Of a stretch of DNA of 64,000 nt, positions 22,501 to 33,363 are shown piece by piece (position 1 is the first letter of the stretch; every line of letters begins with the position of its first letter). Made by a program: the position numbers and the translations under genes. This stretch comes from Cladorhizidae sp. MBARI D1340-BT2 (lineage: Eukaryota; Porifera; Demospongiae; Poecilosclerida; Cladorhizidae). Location of the stretch: positions 36,238,765 through 36,302,764 of the forward strand of contig JAQNBH010000004.1 of NCBI GenBank assembly GCA_028752905.1, given 5' to 3'. The notes under the pieces are model-generated. The model searched no databases, was not told the DNA's origin, and saw only the letters and a program-made list of their open reading frames with translations.

Positions 22501-22744
22501 CGTAAAAAATGGCAGCTGATGAAACTTCGTGCAATAAGAATTTAAATATTAGAGATAGAGTAGCACTGATAGGAAATGTAGGCAAAATAACCACAAAAGG
22601 AACCAAATTGTACAGGGTTGATTCTGAAGGTGAAATCATAATAATCACTGTAAAAATAATTAAACTCTAGTATTTTTTTGACAAGAAATCTTTTTTTTTA
22701 ATTCACATTAGCTCATGTGCAAGGTTTGCTTGTATACAGAAACA

Positions 22745-23090
22745 TTTATCTATCCTTCTTACACTAAGGCTGACATAGAAGGATCATGGCCATTAGTGAT
22801 CAATTCAATTCCAAATTTGTTCAAGAAATGTCACCTAGTAAGCAGAAGAGTCAGCGGAAATAACAAATGAAGAGAATGAAGTGCAAGATGAAGATGCTTT
22901 TAATCAGATTCCCTGCACCTTTGCCTGTTGCTATCGCTTGCTTGAAAGTCTTCACTGCCCTGCTAATAAAGTTGTTGCTGCAAGTTACAAATATATTGAT
23001 GGCAGTATTGCAAATTTTAAAAATCTTGATGAGCTTCCAATGTCACTTAGATTAGCAAGTCTAGGTGCTAGATGCTTCCATCACCCAGTG
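22745..23090 (+). CDS. Candidate exon(s) of unknown host gene
   Basis: A pyrimidine-rich tract ends in CTTACACTAAG at about 22,768. It is followed by an open stretch (ADIEGSWPLVINSIPNLFKK). A second frame from about 22,851 is open to 23,090 and ends at CCCAGTGAGT, a good splice-donor match. The second stretch reads ...DEDAFNQIPCTFACCYRLLE and on to SLHCPANKVVAASYKYIDG, which has balanced protein-like composition. I do not recognise the family. It may be exons, a decayed gene or chance. Confidence 0.22.
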
Positions 23091-23195
23091 AGTAAGGTTA
23101 GCTCCTCCATTACCCTGTGATTAAGGTTGGTTCTTCCATCACCCAATGATTACAGTTGGCTTTTCCATTGCTGGGTGATGGAAGAGCCTAAAACA
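23075..23195. repeat. Short minisatellite with an inverted end
   Basis: Three imperfect copies of a CTTCCATCACCCARTGA-type unit, followed by GCTGGGTGATGGAAG, the same core inverted. It can form a hairpin. Confidence 0.7.
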
Positions 23196-23221
23196 GTACC
23201 TGTATACCAATTTTCATTACA

Positions 23222-23290
23222 ATGACTTTCTCAATAATCAACATGAAATTGTATTCTCTCGACGTTTCAACCAGATGCTCTAGACTTTAT
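23222..23290 (-). repeat. Hammerhead-like PLE 3' motif, copy a
   Basis: The minus strand carries CTAGAGCATCTGG, then GAAACGTCGAGAGAATAC and TGATTATTGAGAAAGTC. The same ordered blocks occur in copies b-e. The left part that would hold CTGATGA is eroded. Confidence 0.6.
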
Positions 23291-23339
23291 TTATACTAAA
23301 TTTTGCTCAGCTGGTCTGGTCTATTATGATTCCTGATTA

Positions 23340-23535
23340 AAAAACTGCAGGAAATTCAGACTGGTATTAAGTCCAAGTATTGCTAAATGTATATTGATTA
23401 TAAATGGTTTGAAGATTAAGGTGAGGTAGCTGGACATTGTGACTTCAGATATGCTATAGTGGACAAGACTAAGACAAAAATTTGCACTGCACCTAATATC
23501 TTTCTGAAACCAGACATGCGACAAGTTATCCATTT
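23340..23535 (+). pseudogene. Receptor pseudogene B: N-terminal copy of gene 1
   Basis: Aligns with 27,485-27,660 around the start of receptor gene 1. The initiator context GTTTGAAGATG appears as GTTTGAAGATT, so the start is lost. The codons for the first cytoplasmic tyrosine motif remain recognisable (ATATGCTATAGTGGACAAGA against ATATGCTGTGGTGGACAAGA). A small deletion shifts the frame just after the start. Nothing of the membrane span or ectodomain follows; the segmental duplication begins at about 23,535. Confidence 0.7.
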
Positions 23536-23885
23536 GTGAAGCAAGCTGTTTCTGTGTCAGGTAAGCTTCTACTGAAATGATTACTATGATTGTAGTTGTT
23601 CTAGGCATGTAGGTGAATGATGCCTTGTATATATAGTACACGGTTACTGGCATACTACATGTACCAGGCAAGCTTGTTCTGTGTCAGGTAAGCTTCTACT
23701 GAAATGATTATTATGATTGTAGTTGGCCCAGGCAAGTAGGTACAGGTTGCCTAGTATAGTACACATTTACTGGCATACTACATGTACCAGCCAATCTTGT
23801 ACTTTTCCAGGCAAGCTTGTTCTGTGTTAGGTAAGTTTGCAGTGAACTGAGCAAGCTTCTACTCCTTTTACTAAGCATACCTATA
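23535..23885. repeat. Segmental duplication, second copy, with an internal tandem of about 127 bp
   Basis: Paralogue of 17,880-18,209. Inside it a block containing CAGGTAAGCTTCTACTGAAA and ACTGGCATACTACATGTACC occurs twice about 127 bp apart, with a third partial copy. Confidence 0.75.
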
Positions 23886-24625
23886 CAGAGTATCCAAATA
23901 TCCTGTCTTTGGAGAAATTGTCCTGCTCACAACCGCTCATGGCAATTATATTCCACTTTTGGCTAATATCCCACTTTCCAGCACTTATATCCAAATCAAC
24001 AGCAGTTATCACATTGTCTCCTATGTGGGGCAAGCTAGTTAATAACAATTGACTCAATGGTATAAGTAATCAAGTGGACAGCACATGACTGGTTTAGTGA
24101 ATATTTTCATGTGATGCCCATCATGCAATTGATTGTGGCTGTTTCACAATGAAGCTGCCATAAAGGCTAAAGACAAGCGAGATGACCTACAACAGCAAGT
24201 TCAGAACAGTAACCTCTCTACTTGCAATCAAGTCAAACATTACTTACTGAAGAGTGCAGCAACTATGAACCACAACATGAATTTCTCATGTTAAAGAAAT
24301 CGTGTGTGGGACTTACAATGAATATCATGCAATGCAGCATAAGATTATGTGTCCCAAATGCAACACAATTGGTATGTAAACCAAAGAAGCTAGTTTGCTA
24401 ACTAGACACAGATTAGCTGAGTGGGATTGTAGTAATGTGGTTGCCTCAATTGTTTCATATTTGTCCTATTGCATTCTTTGCTTGGCAGTCACTGACTTGG
24501 CTCACCCTTCTGTAAGGAGATATAAAAATAATATAGAGTACATCCCTATAATATATATTATACAGGAAATAAGTTGTTACTACTATGACAAATCCCTATT
24601 TGAGTGTTTAGAAAGTTGGACAGTC
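23886..24625. other. Unassigned insert between duplication arms
   Basis: Occupies the position that holds the gypsy element in the paralogous segment but is unrelated to it. No gene or element was recognised. Confidence 0.4.
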
Positions 24626-24790
24626 TGCCTGTAGCAGTCAATATCTAATTTAACATCTTAGTTGTGTACAGTTCATAGATTCTACAGTTTGTCAGTGGCA
24701 TGAGTCAAGTAGAGGTCCCTAATGTTGATAATATTTTTTGGTTTCTGTGAAGACACCTGAACAATGAAATTAACTGCAACCAAGGGGTGT

Positions 24791-26440
24791 ATGTAGCTAA
24801 TGCCTCTGTCTGCTATGCAGCAGAACTGTTGTATTGTGATGTAGTATGTGAAGTCAATAATCTACAAGTCTTACAGAATTGATCAATCACAAGAACCTAA
24901 TTTTTTGGGGTGATGCACTAGTGCATGTGCTGTTATTTATCGGTTTCCATTGAGTCGGTGGGGGATTTCCCCTGTGATATAAATTTCCCCTTCCCTAAAG
25001 TTTTTTCTTGTGAATTCCTTTTTTGTGTGTGGTCTAGCTAAACAGCAAGTAGGGGTCTGTGCTCTAGTTCATTATATGTGGTGGGTTCTGAGGACAGGGC
25101 TCAATCTTACAGAAAACAAATTGTTCAGAGTACATATTCTTCCAACTATTGCTTCTCAAGCTCATGCATAGACTCAGCTTCCAGTCTTTCTTATCTTGTA
25201 TTTGGGATGGAATTACCAGCTGATTCAAGTTCCTTTCTGTAGGCACTTACATATCTCAAAAGTATTTCGAATGAGTTGCCTCAAACTCTTTACAGCATGT
25301 ATTCAACACCATCTAGTCTGCATTTGTTGGTCAAGTTGAGAATCAGTATAACTCTCAGTGTTGCCTTCAGGATTCTATGTAGGGTGTGTGAGGGAGAAAA
25401 TTCAGGTTTGTGAAATTATGGGGGGTGGGTGTTAGAATTGTGGAAATGTATCAGTTAGAATTGTGGAAATGTATCAGTCACACTATGCAGTCATTTCCAT
25501 GACCTTCCTCCCATTGAGAGCAACCTGACTATGGCTAGGATATTGGCTAGAATATTGGATACGATACTGGTTACTTTCTTCCCCCAAAAATAATATACCT
25601 GGGACATCTCTTGATCTTCATTGTTGACAGTCTGAGCTGAACTTCAATATTTCATAAGGGCCATATTATTTTTCATTTTTGTGTCTTTAGGGCAGTTAGT
25701 TCTGCATGGATATTCTACTCAATCCAGATGCTCTTCAGTGATTTTGCTATTGTTTTATTTGTAACTTCTCCATGAATAAACCAATTCTGATTGATGTAGC
25801 TACTTAAACTTAGACTCTCATGCAACCTTTATCAACAGGTTTGACCTTCATCATAAAAAATTAAAGTCGATTCAATATTACTTCTTTTTTCACCATATAT
25901 CTACACATATTTAATCCCAATGATGATCTATCCTTTGGAATAAACTTATATTGTATCTTGTAGATGAACAACTAGAACCTCAAACCTCAATTGTTTTGGT
26001 GTTGACTCACAAGTGTATTCACTGCTATCTATCACTCTCATATAGTGGGTGGTGATTTCCTCTGTAGCAGAAATTCCCTCCCCTCCCCTAGATGGTGTTT
26101 ATTTTGTTTGTATGTTTGTTTGTATGTGTTGAAAACCTCCAAGATTTCATCAAATGGTATATCACTTATTTTTGCTCCCTTTTCAGGAACAAACATTTTT
26201 TTCGCTCTTATTAATTCTAAAACCCTCTCAATTTTGCTGCACTAGATAGCAAGGTTTGGCCAATGAAGTACAAAACAAGCCAGGCAAGTTCATAGCAGCA
26301 ATGAAAAGATTCTGGCAAATATGTTGTGCTCTGGTCTGTCAGAGAAAGTGGTCACAGTGATGAGGTATCACTTTCCACCCTGGCCTCACATGTGGATAAA
26401 TATAAAATTTATGAGGCATTATTGTTGTCATAACATACTT
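24791..26440. other. Intergenic, with short repeats
   Basis: A 23-bp direct repeat with the core TTAGAATTGTGGAAATGTAT lies at 25,432-25,477. A block at 24,890-25,010 (with AAATTTCCCCTTCCCT) has a diverged relative at 25,970-26,105 (with GAAATTCCCTCCCCTCCCCT). I see no supported gene. Confidence 0.4.
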
Positions 26441-26444
26441 AGTT

Positions 26445-26632
26445 TCTCAGTGTATTTATGTGTACATGTTTCTGTGGGTATGTATGTGTGTATGTGTGTG
26501 TTTGTATACTGTGATTTGTGTATGCATGTCTGTATTTATGTGTGTATGTGTGTTTGTTTGTTAATCTATATACTCTGACTGTGTGAGTGTATATATATAT
26601 GAGTGTTTGTGTGTGTGTGTGTGTGGTGAGCT
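26445..26632. repeat. TG/TATG microsatellite
   Basis: Mixed GTGT, TATGTGTG and a TATATATATA core, ending in a GT run just before GGTGAGCTAG. The ORF rich in Cys and Val read from it is an artefact. Confidence 0.9.
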
Positions 26633-27465
26633 AGTGCATGAAGGTTAAAATTGTCTTGGGTTTGTACAGGCCCCTGCTATTGAGGTAGTCATCATCTGAA
26701 TGAAAAGCTGCTGCATTGTATTTATTTCCTATTCTCTCCCCCTCCCACACATTTTTTGAATTGTTAAAAATAATATAAAACAAAGAATTAAGCAAGACTG
26801 TCCATCTAGGCTAACACCTGTTATATACACTAATTAATTTTGACCATTTTGTAATTTAATACCATGTACTCATTAAAGAATCTTAATGAGTATTGCTAAC
26901 TGTTTGTGGTCTACATGAATATCATTCCTTTTGGAGCCCATCCATCCAATATAGTTGTTTGTTTTTACATGTTGCTAGGCTGCACAACTTTATACAGCCA
27001 GTTCTCTTTCCTTGATCTTTGAATCTGCCGGACAGTTCTCTCGATCATTTTTTAACATTACCTTGTTTACATGAACATTTTAAAGCAGATGAAATGTAAA
27101 TATATTTTATGGGTGAAACTTATGGTGTATATATACCGCACAGATACAGAGATCTGCTACACTACCTCACTCAAATCTTTACCGAATGCCTATGTTGCTT
27201 GCCAATGAACTACATAAATGTGCCATATGCACTCAAAAACAATGTGAAGGAAATGAAAGAGTTAAAAATAATCCTTACCTTTGCTGGACATATAATAGCT
27301 AGAAAGTAGATGCATGTTGATTCTGCTACTAAACACATGCCTCCTGCAGTTATATTACGATTAGTTATTGTATAGTAGGTTTTCCTTCAGACTCGGTGGA
27401 ATTCTAAGCTTTCATAAAGGCATTCTTAATTGATAAAGAAATCCCTTTCTGGTTTTGCTGATACA
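26633..27465. other. Upstream region of receptor gene 1
   Basis: AT-rich and without repeats that I recognise. GTATATATACC at about 27,126-27,137 could act as a TATA element, but it lies about 440 bp before the coding start. No transcription start can be fixed. Confidence 0.3.
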
Positions 27466-27576
27466 ATGATAAAAGTCACAGGAAACCATCTTGAATTCAG
27501 TCTGATATTGAGTCTAGCTTACTCAAGTGCTGCTAAGTTGCTACACAGTTCTATCTTGGCTCTAAAGTGTTTGAAG

Positions 27577-29220
27577 ATGAGCGGTGATGTAGCTGAAGAT
27601 TGTGACGTCACATATGCTGTGGTGGACAAGACCAAGAAAAATAACCGCTCTGCTCCAAAGATCCCTCTGAAGCCTCTAGTACATGATGCTCCTATGTATG
27701 CTGTAGTTGACAAGACAGAGATATCCAGAGCCACTCCAGAGATGACCGTTACAGAAAATGACAATGTTCCCAATTATTAAAAGAATGTTTATTCCAATAC
27801 TGAAGTGTCAGAAAATGTCAAAGACTCGGCAGTGTATGATGATAATTCAGCTCCTGTGTACTCTGTGCTGGATAGATCAGCAGCCAACATTCAAGAAGAA
27901 TTTCCTCCTAAAGCACAGCTGAGTTTAGCCTTGAGTTCCAGTGATAAAGTCTGCATGATAAACGATCTTTCAAAGACAAAAATGCTCATCTGCATAATAG
28001 TTTTGCTAGTAGCTTTTGCTCTCTCCATTGCAGCAGGTATAGCTTTTATTATTGCATTTGTGCAGATTTCCAAGCTCAGTGCTGAGGTAGCTCTACTCCA
28101 GTCAACCTCACCTGGCAAGGAGACGATCATGGCCAACTCTATCAACATCTCCGAGCTGTCTGAAAGTGTTCAAGAGCTAAAGAGCACTATTGATGCACGA
28201 TTAAATAATGGACTTGTTGCTAAAATCAACAGACTGGCTGAGCAGCTACAGAGTTTTGATAATGAGGTGAACAACCAGTTGGAAAACATTACTAACAGCA
28301 TATCCATCCCACTCAGCTTTGTTAATCAGATTATTGCCAGAGCTACTGGAGATAATAACATAACTCAAGAGACTCTTCTTGTGGATGTCTTAAATGAAAC
28401 TGGACGTACATTTGCTTCTTGTGCTGCTATTGTGCAAGTTTCTCCCTCTTCTCCCTCAGGTATGTATCATGTCAGATCCTCCAATGGCTCCTCTATTAAT
28501 GTCTACTGTGACATGACCAGGTCATGTGGTAATATTACTGGAGGGTGGATGAGAGTGGCTGAACTGGACATGACAGACACCACTACCATGTGTCCTAGTA
28601 GTCTCACATTGAGGATAACTCCACGTCGTACATGTGGAACAATAAACTCTGATCGACCACATTGTTCATCAAATTCATTCATTGTGGATGTTGAATATTC
28701 TAAGGTGTGTGGCAGAATCAGAGCCTACCAGGTGGGAACTCCAGATGCTTTTGGAAACTCTAATAAGCAAGTTATTAGTGGCCGTGAGACTAATCATACA
28801 AACATAGACACCTATTATGTGGATGGTGTCAGTCTCACTCATGGACGACCAAGACAGCACATCTGGACATTTGCTGCTGCTGTTAATGAAGATGGACTGA
28901 ATTCTAACTATAAATGTCCATGCATCAACTCTTCTGTATCAAATACTGGCCCACTTATTCCAACATTTGTGAATGAAGATTATTTCTGTGATACAGCTGC
29001 TTCAAGTGGCTTTGCTAAAATATTGCATGCTGATAACCCTCTGTGGGATGGAGATGGTTGTGGGCCTGACAACACATGCTGCTACTTTAACAGTCCTCCA
29101 TGGTTCTACAAGCAGCTGCTACAGCCCACCATTGATGATATAGAGATGAGGGTGTGTCGTGATCAAGGGAGAGCTGATGAAGACATTGCTATTGAAGTGG
29201 TAGAGATTTATGTTCAGTAG
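27577..29220 (+). pseudogene. Receptor-like gene 1: type II membrane protein with fibrinogen-like ectodomain, one in-frame stop
   Basis: The start is the ATG in GAAGATGAGCGGTGATG at 27,577. The same context (GAAGATGAG) begins gene 2, and the 'Met' at 27,805 is really GTG. A TAA at 27,778-27,780 interrupts codon 68; the frame then stays open to TAG at 29,218. The 67 codons before it carry YAVV motifs (VTYAVVDKT, MYAVVDKTE). After it come VYSNTE and APVYSVLDRS, a membrane span near 27,980-28,070, a helical stalk with N-glycosylation sites, and SCAAI...SPSGMYHVR...VYCDMT...GGWMRVAE as in fibrinogen-related domains. A Cys-rich conserved tail follows (SKVCGRI, YYVDGVSLTHG, DYFCDTA, DPLWDGDGCG, CCYFNSPPWFYK) and ends IEIYVQ-like. 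The gene appears intronless. TAA versus GAA is a one-base change, so this may be a recent null or a segregating allele. Otherwise, initiation at a downstream ATG (27,955) could yield a protein without the tyrosine tail. Confidence 0.8.
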
Positions 29221-30640
29221 TGAGTGCTTCACACTCCTAATTATAATAACTGTACAAATATGTAGAATAGCTTAGAAAGTGAAACATTTATTTTTTGATT
29301 GCCCATATTTGTAGTGTTACATTCTGTTTGGAAATTATGATGTAGAATTAAGCTGAGGTCTTAAAACTTGCTTATGTGATTATCATTCCACTCTGTACAA
29401 TATATAGCAACACATGCTCACCATCACTCTCACATGAGATATAAATAATGATGTATATCATAGAGTGCAGGACAGGTGTTTGACATGGCCATAGTCCTGA
29501 ATGGCTAAGTGATATTTACGTGATTAATAAACAATACACTTATGGAGGCAAACATTATGTTGAACTGGACACAACCTCCATTTTGGGCTGGCCATGTTTC
29601 AGAGCTAAAATCTGTAAGTAGTCAAAGGTTTATCAATTATTTCAATTGATCAAGTTTGCTAGGGTCTAACTTTTCCTCACAAGGGTGTCTAGAGACACCT
29701 CAGCAAATGCAGGTGCAGTGTATAATGGCACACACAGAATATAATATAACTCCATAGCTCTGGTGCAATTAGACCTGCATGCCCACCCACGCAAAGTGCT
29801 GTTCTTTTCATCACTACCCTGGAAGTACACACACTATATCAATATCAATATATGTGCTCTGCAGGAAAAGCGTTATCTCCACACTATGTCACATTCACAA
29901 TTAGCAAGGGACTTGGCCAGGAAATGAAGAAAAGTGACAAATACCAATCTAGGCTTTGTTGGCGCAAGTCACTATTATGACCATGTGATACAAGCAAACT
30001 TTGGAGAATGTTCTAAGCACAGATGTCACTGAGGATTCAGTTTGTTTCCATCACTTGTACGTATACTGTATTCACTCAAATAGAAGTCCCCAATTCTCTA
30101 GTCTAAGTGCTGCTCTTTTGTGGCACATTCTGACAAGGTTTTTTGTGGCCAATATATCAATTCTGTCACCTAAATGCAAATTAGAAATGCAACCATTTAA
30201 TTTAGAACCACACAAGTGACAGATATATTGTGGGTGGTATATTTTCACTCCCTCCAACCCCACGGAGTTACCCTCTGCCCTACATGTGGAAAGTTGATCC
30301 ATTGGTGGAGCCTGCCTTATCTGGGATATTTGTGATAGGTGGGTGGTGTTGGGCATGGAAGTTCAGAAATAGCTTGTACCTTAGAAATATGCAGCACAGC
30401 TACAGCTTTAATCTTCAGAATCAAACATAATTATACTCTTTTTTTAAAAAGTTTTTTAACATATTTTCAGCTACAAGTAGCTAAGCATGCTGAAGATGTG
30501 CATTATATAATGCATGTTGTGAAGTATTGTTATTTTGAAATGGAATTGTGATTTTATACGTGAACTTCAAAAAGAAGCAAATGCCATTTTTGCCTTTAAC
30601 TGCCAACATAATTGCTGTTGAGTTTTTTTGTCTTGCTGTC
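29221..30640. other. 3' flank of receptor gene 1, partly shared with other copies
   Basis: At 29,380-29,520 and 29,690-29,800 there are blocks shared with the flank of pseudogene C (63,470-63,580 and 63,690-63,780; for example ATGCTCACCATCACWCT and AAATATAACTCCAT-like sequence). At 30,140-30,320 a block containing TTTTTTGTGGCCAATA and CCATTGGTGGA matches the 3' flank of gene 2 at 58,225-58,410. AATAAACAATACAC at 29,526 could serve as a polyadenylation signal. Confidence 0.6.
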
Positions 30641-31115
30641 TAGATCTGTAAAAATACCAAGCATGACCTGTCCTTGTTTGTTTATCCTCAATTGGTGCTC
30701 AAACATATGGCCCAGGGAGTGTTTGGTAACTAATGGTCACTTGATGAGGGGCAGAACATAAGTAGAGTTTTCAACCTGTAGGCATTGGCTCCAGCCATGC
30801 CATGCCACCAAAGCCTATAATAAGGACAGAAAGAGGGTTGACACTGCAATATTTCTCTTGGCCCCTTTTTCCTGTCTCTATAGGTTTGTCCTCAATGGGC
30901 ACTCATAGATATGACACAGGGAAGGTGGGGATAGTATTGCCTGCATGGCTTATACCTGATTTACATAGAGAAGCCAATAAGTGGCCAATAGGCTGCTTTT
31001 GAAGCTTGTATATTATATTTTCTATGAAATAATTTGCACTCAATGAACTTCAAATATCTGTAATGAATTGTGATCTTCTCTACTAAGGTTTTAAATGCAG
31101 GTGACCAAAACTGGA
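30640..31115 (+). repeat. Inverted-duplicate segment, copy 1
   Basis: Aligns with the reverse complement of about 37,255-37,745. Shared landmarks are CATGACCTGTCCTTGTTTG, ATGCCATGCCACCAAA, GAAAGAGGGTTAACACTGC-like sequence, AATAGGCTGC and CTTCTCTACTRAGGTTTTAA. There is no coding content. It may be a non-autonomous element or a host duplication. Confidence 0.75.
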
Positions 31116-31189
31116 CTTGTTCTTTACACAAGTTGTTATATTTTTTCCTGGCAATTTCTCAGAATTTCCAGGAGTCCTACACATATATA

Positions 31190-32692
31190 GACCCACCTAT
31201 AGGAGGAATCATATGCCTACAAAGCCTCACACTAGGAGGAGTCATATGCCTACAAAGCCCCACACTAGGAGGAGTCATATGCCCACAAAGCCTCACAGGA
31301 GGAGTCATAGGCCTCAAAGCCTCACACTAGGAGGAGTCATATGCCTACAAAGCCTCACACTAGGAGGAGTCATAGGCCTCAAAGCCTCACACTAGGAGGA
31401 GTCATATGCCTACAAAGCCCCACACTAGGAGGAGTCATATGCCTACAAAGTCTCACACTAGGAGGAGTCATATGCCTACAAAGCCTCACACTAGGAGGAG
31501 TCATATGCCTACAAAGCCTCACACTAGGAGGAGTCATATGCCTACAAAGCCTCACACTAGGAGGAGTCATATGCCCACAAAGCCTAGGAGTCATATGCCT
31601 CAAAGCCTCACACTAGGAGGAGTCATATGCCTACAAAGTCTCACACTAGCAGGAGTCATATGCCTACAAAGCCTCACACTAGGAGGCTACAAAGCCCCAC
31701 ACTAGGAGGAGTCATATGCCTACAAAGCTGCACACTAGGAGGAGTCATATGCCTACAAAGCCTCACACTAGGAGGCTACAAAGCCCCACACTAGGAGGAG
31801 TCATATGCCTACAAAGCTGCACACTAGGAGGAGTCATATGCCTACAAAGCCTCACACTAGGAGGCTACAAAGCCCCACACTAGGAAGAGCCATATGCCTA
31901 CAAAGCCCCACACTAGGAGGAGTCATATGCCTACAAAGACTCACACTAGGAGGAGTCATATGCCTAAAAAGCCCCACACTAGGAGGAGTCATATGCCTAC
32001 AAAGCCTCACACTAGGAGGAGTCATATGCCTACAAAGCCTCACACTAGGAGGAGTCATATGCCTACAAAGCCTCACACTAGGAGGAGTCATATGCCTACA
32101 AAGCCTCACACTAGGAGTAGTCATATGCCTACAAAGCCTCACACTAGGAGGAGTCATATGCCTCAAAGCCTCACACTAGGAGGAGTCATATGCCTACAAA
32201 GCCTCACACTAGGAGGAGTCATATGCCTACAAAGCCTCACACTAGGAGGAGTCATATGCCTACAAAGCCTCACACTAGGAGGAGTCATATGCCTCAAAGC
32301 CTCACACTAGGAGGAGTCATATGCCTCAAAGCCTCACACTAGGATGAGTCATATGCCTACAAAGCCCCACACTAGGAGGAGTCATATGCCTACAAAGCCC
32401 CACACTATGAGGAGTCATATGCCTACAAAGCATCACACTAGGAGGAGTCATATGCCTACAAAGCCTCACACTACGAGGAGTCATATGCCTACAAAGCCCC
32501 ACACTAGGAGGAGTCATATGCCTACAAAGCCCCACACTAGGAGGAGTCATATGCCTACAAAGCCCCACACTTGGAGGAGTCATATGCCTACAAAGCCGCA
32601 CACTAGGAGGAGTCATATGCCTACAAAACCTCACACTAGGAGGAGTCATATGCCTACAAAGCCGCACACTAGGAGGAGACATATGCCTACAC
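31190..32692. repeat. 33-bp satellite array
   Basis: About 45 tandem copies of a 33-bp unit with the core CACTAGGAGGAGTCATATG then CCTACAAAGCCTCA. Some units are shortened (GGAGGCTACAAAGC). As 33 is a multiple of 3, every frame stays open and repeats an 11-residue motif (plus: PTKPHTRRSHM or LTLGGVICLQS; minus: MTPPSVRLCRH). These are not genes. Left and right flanks recur around a much shorter relative at 51,120-51,280. Confidence 0.96.
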
Positions 32693-32825
32693 AGACCCGG
32701 CCTCTGGGAATTTACCTACCTATTCACCTATCTGTGTGCACACATACTTCATATACTCTACCTACCTAACTACAGACCTCTACACTTGACTACCTATATA
32801 TACTTACCTAGCCATCTATCTACAT
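32693..32825. other. Right flank of the satellite, short CTAC-rich stretch
   Basis: ACCTACCTATTCACC-type sequence with CTAC/TACC motifs; no gene. Its start matches the right flank of the contracted locus near 51,265. Confidence 0.5.
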
Positions 32826-33363
32826 GCCAAGGGCTGATCCAGGTGTGTCACAGCACCCCCCCCCAGCCCCCTCTCTTCCATCTTTTTTAATTATTCCTGA
32901 GCTATGTACTTCTAAAACTGTTAAAACTTCACTAGTGACAACATGACCACAGACCACATGCATTACTTTTTAATGACAATACAGTTATAACTGATAGCAA
33001 AAGTCAAAGCACATGGTCCAAGCCAGTTTGCCAGCTGCTTTTGAAGTCTGAGAATGAAGAGAAGATTGGATCAAAGCATGGATTTGAGGCAGTTTTTTCA
33101 GAGAAAAAGGTGAGCAACAAATAATATATCAGCGCTGCTGAATTATTAGTAATTACAAACCATGTTACTTTACTATAGAGCCTGTGAATCAACCACTCAA
33201 GTTGTGTTCTTACTATTCGAATGCTGGACCATCTGGTTTCAGAGCTTGACAATCGATTAGGTGCTGATTCTACTGAGATAGCGGTGGAATTTATGGAATT
33301 GTTGCCCTCAGTGATTATTGATCACCCTTAACTTGATTTACAGCATAGCAATTTCAGGACCTG

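Noticed and set aside
27805..29220. 471-codon ORF taken as a complete gene starting at 27,805
   Set aside because: The first codon there is GTG. Family-like coding sequence continues upstream in frame beyond a stop, and gene 2 starts at the equivalent of 27,577.
31190..32692. ORFs with the PTKPHTRRSHM repeat as a basic repeat protein
   Set aside because: The 33-bp unit keeps all six frames nearly open, and the matching contracted locus at 51.1 kb has no coding frame. This is a satellite.
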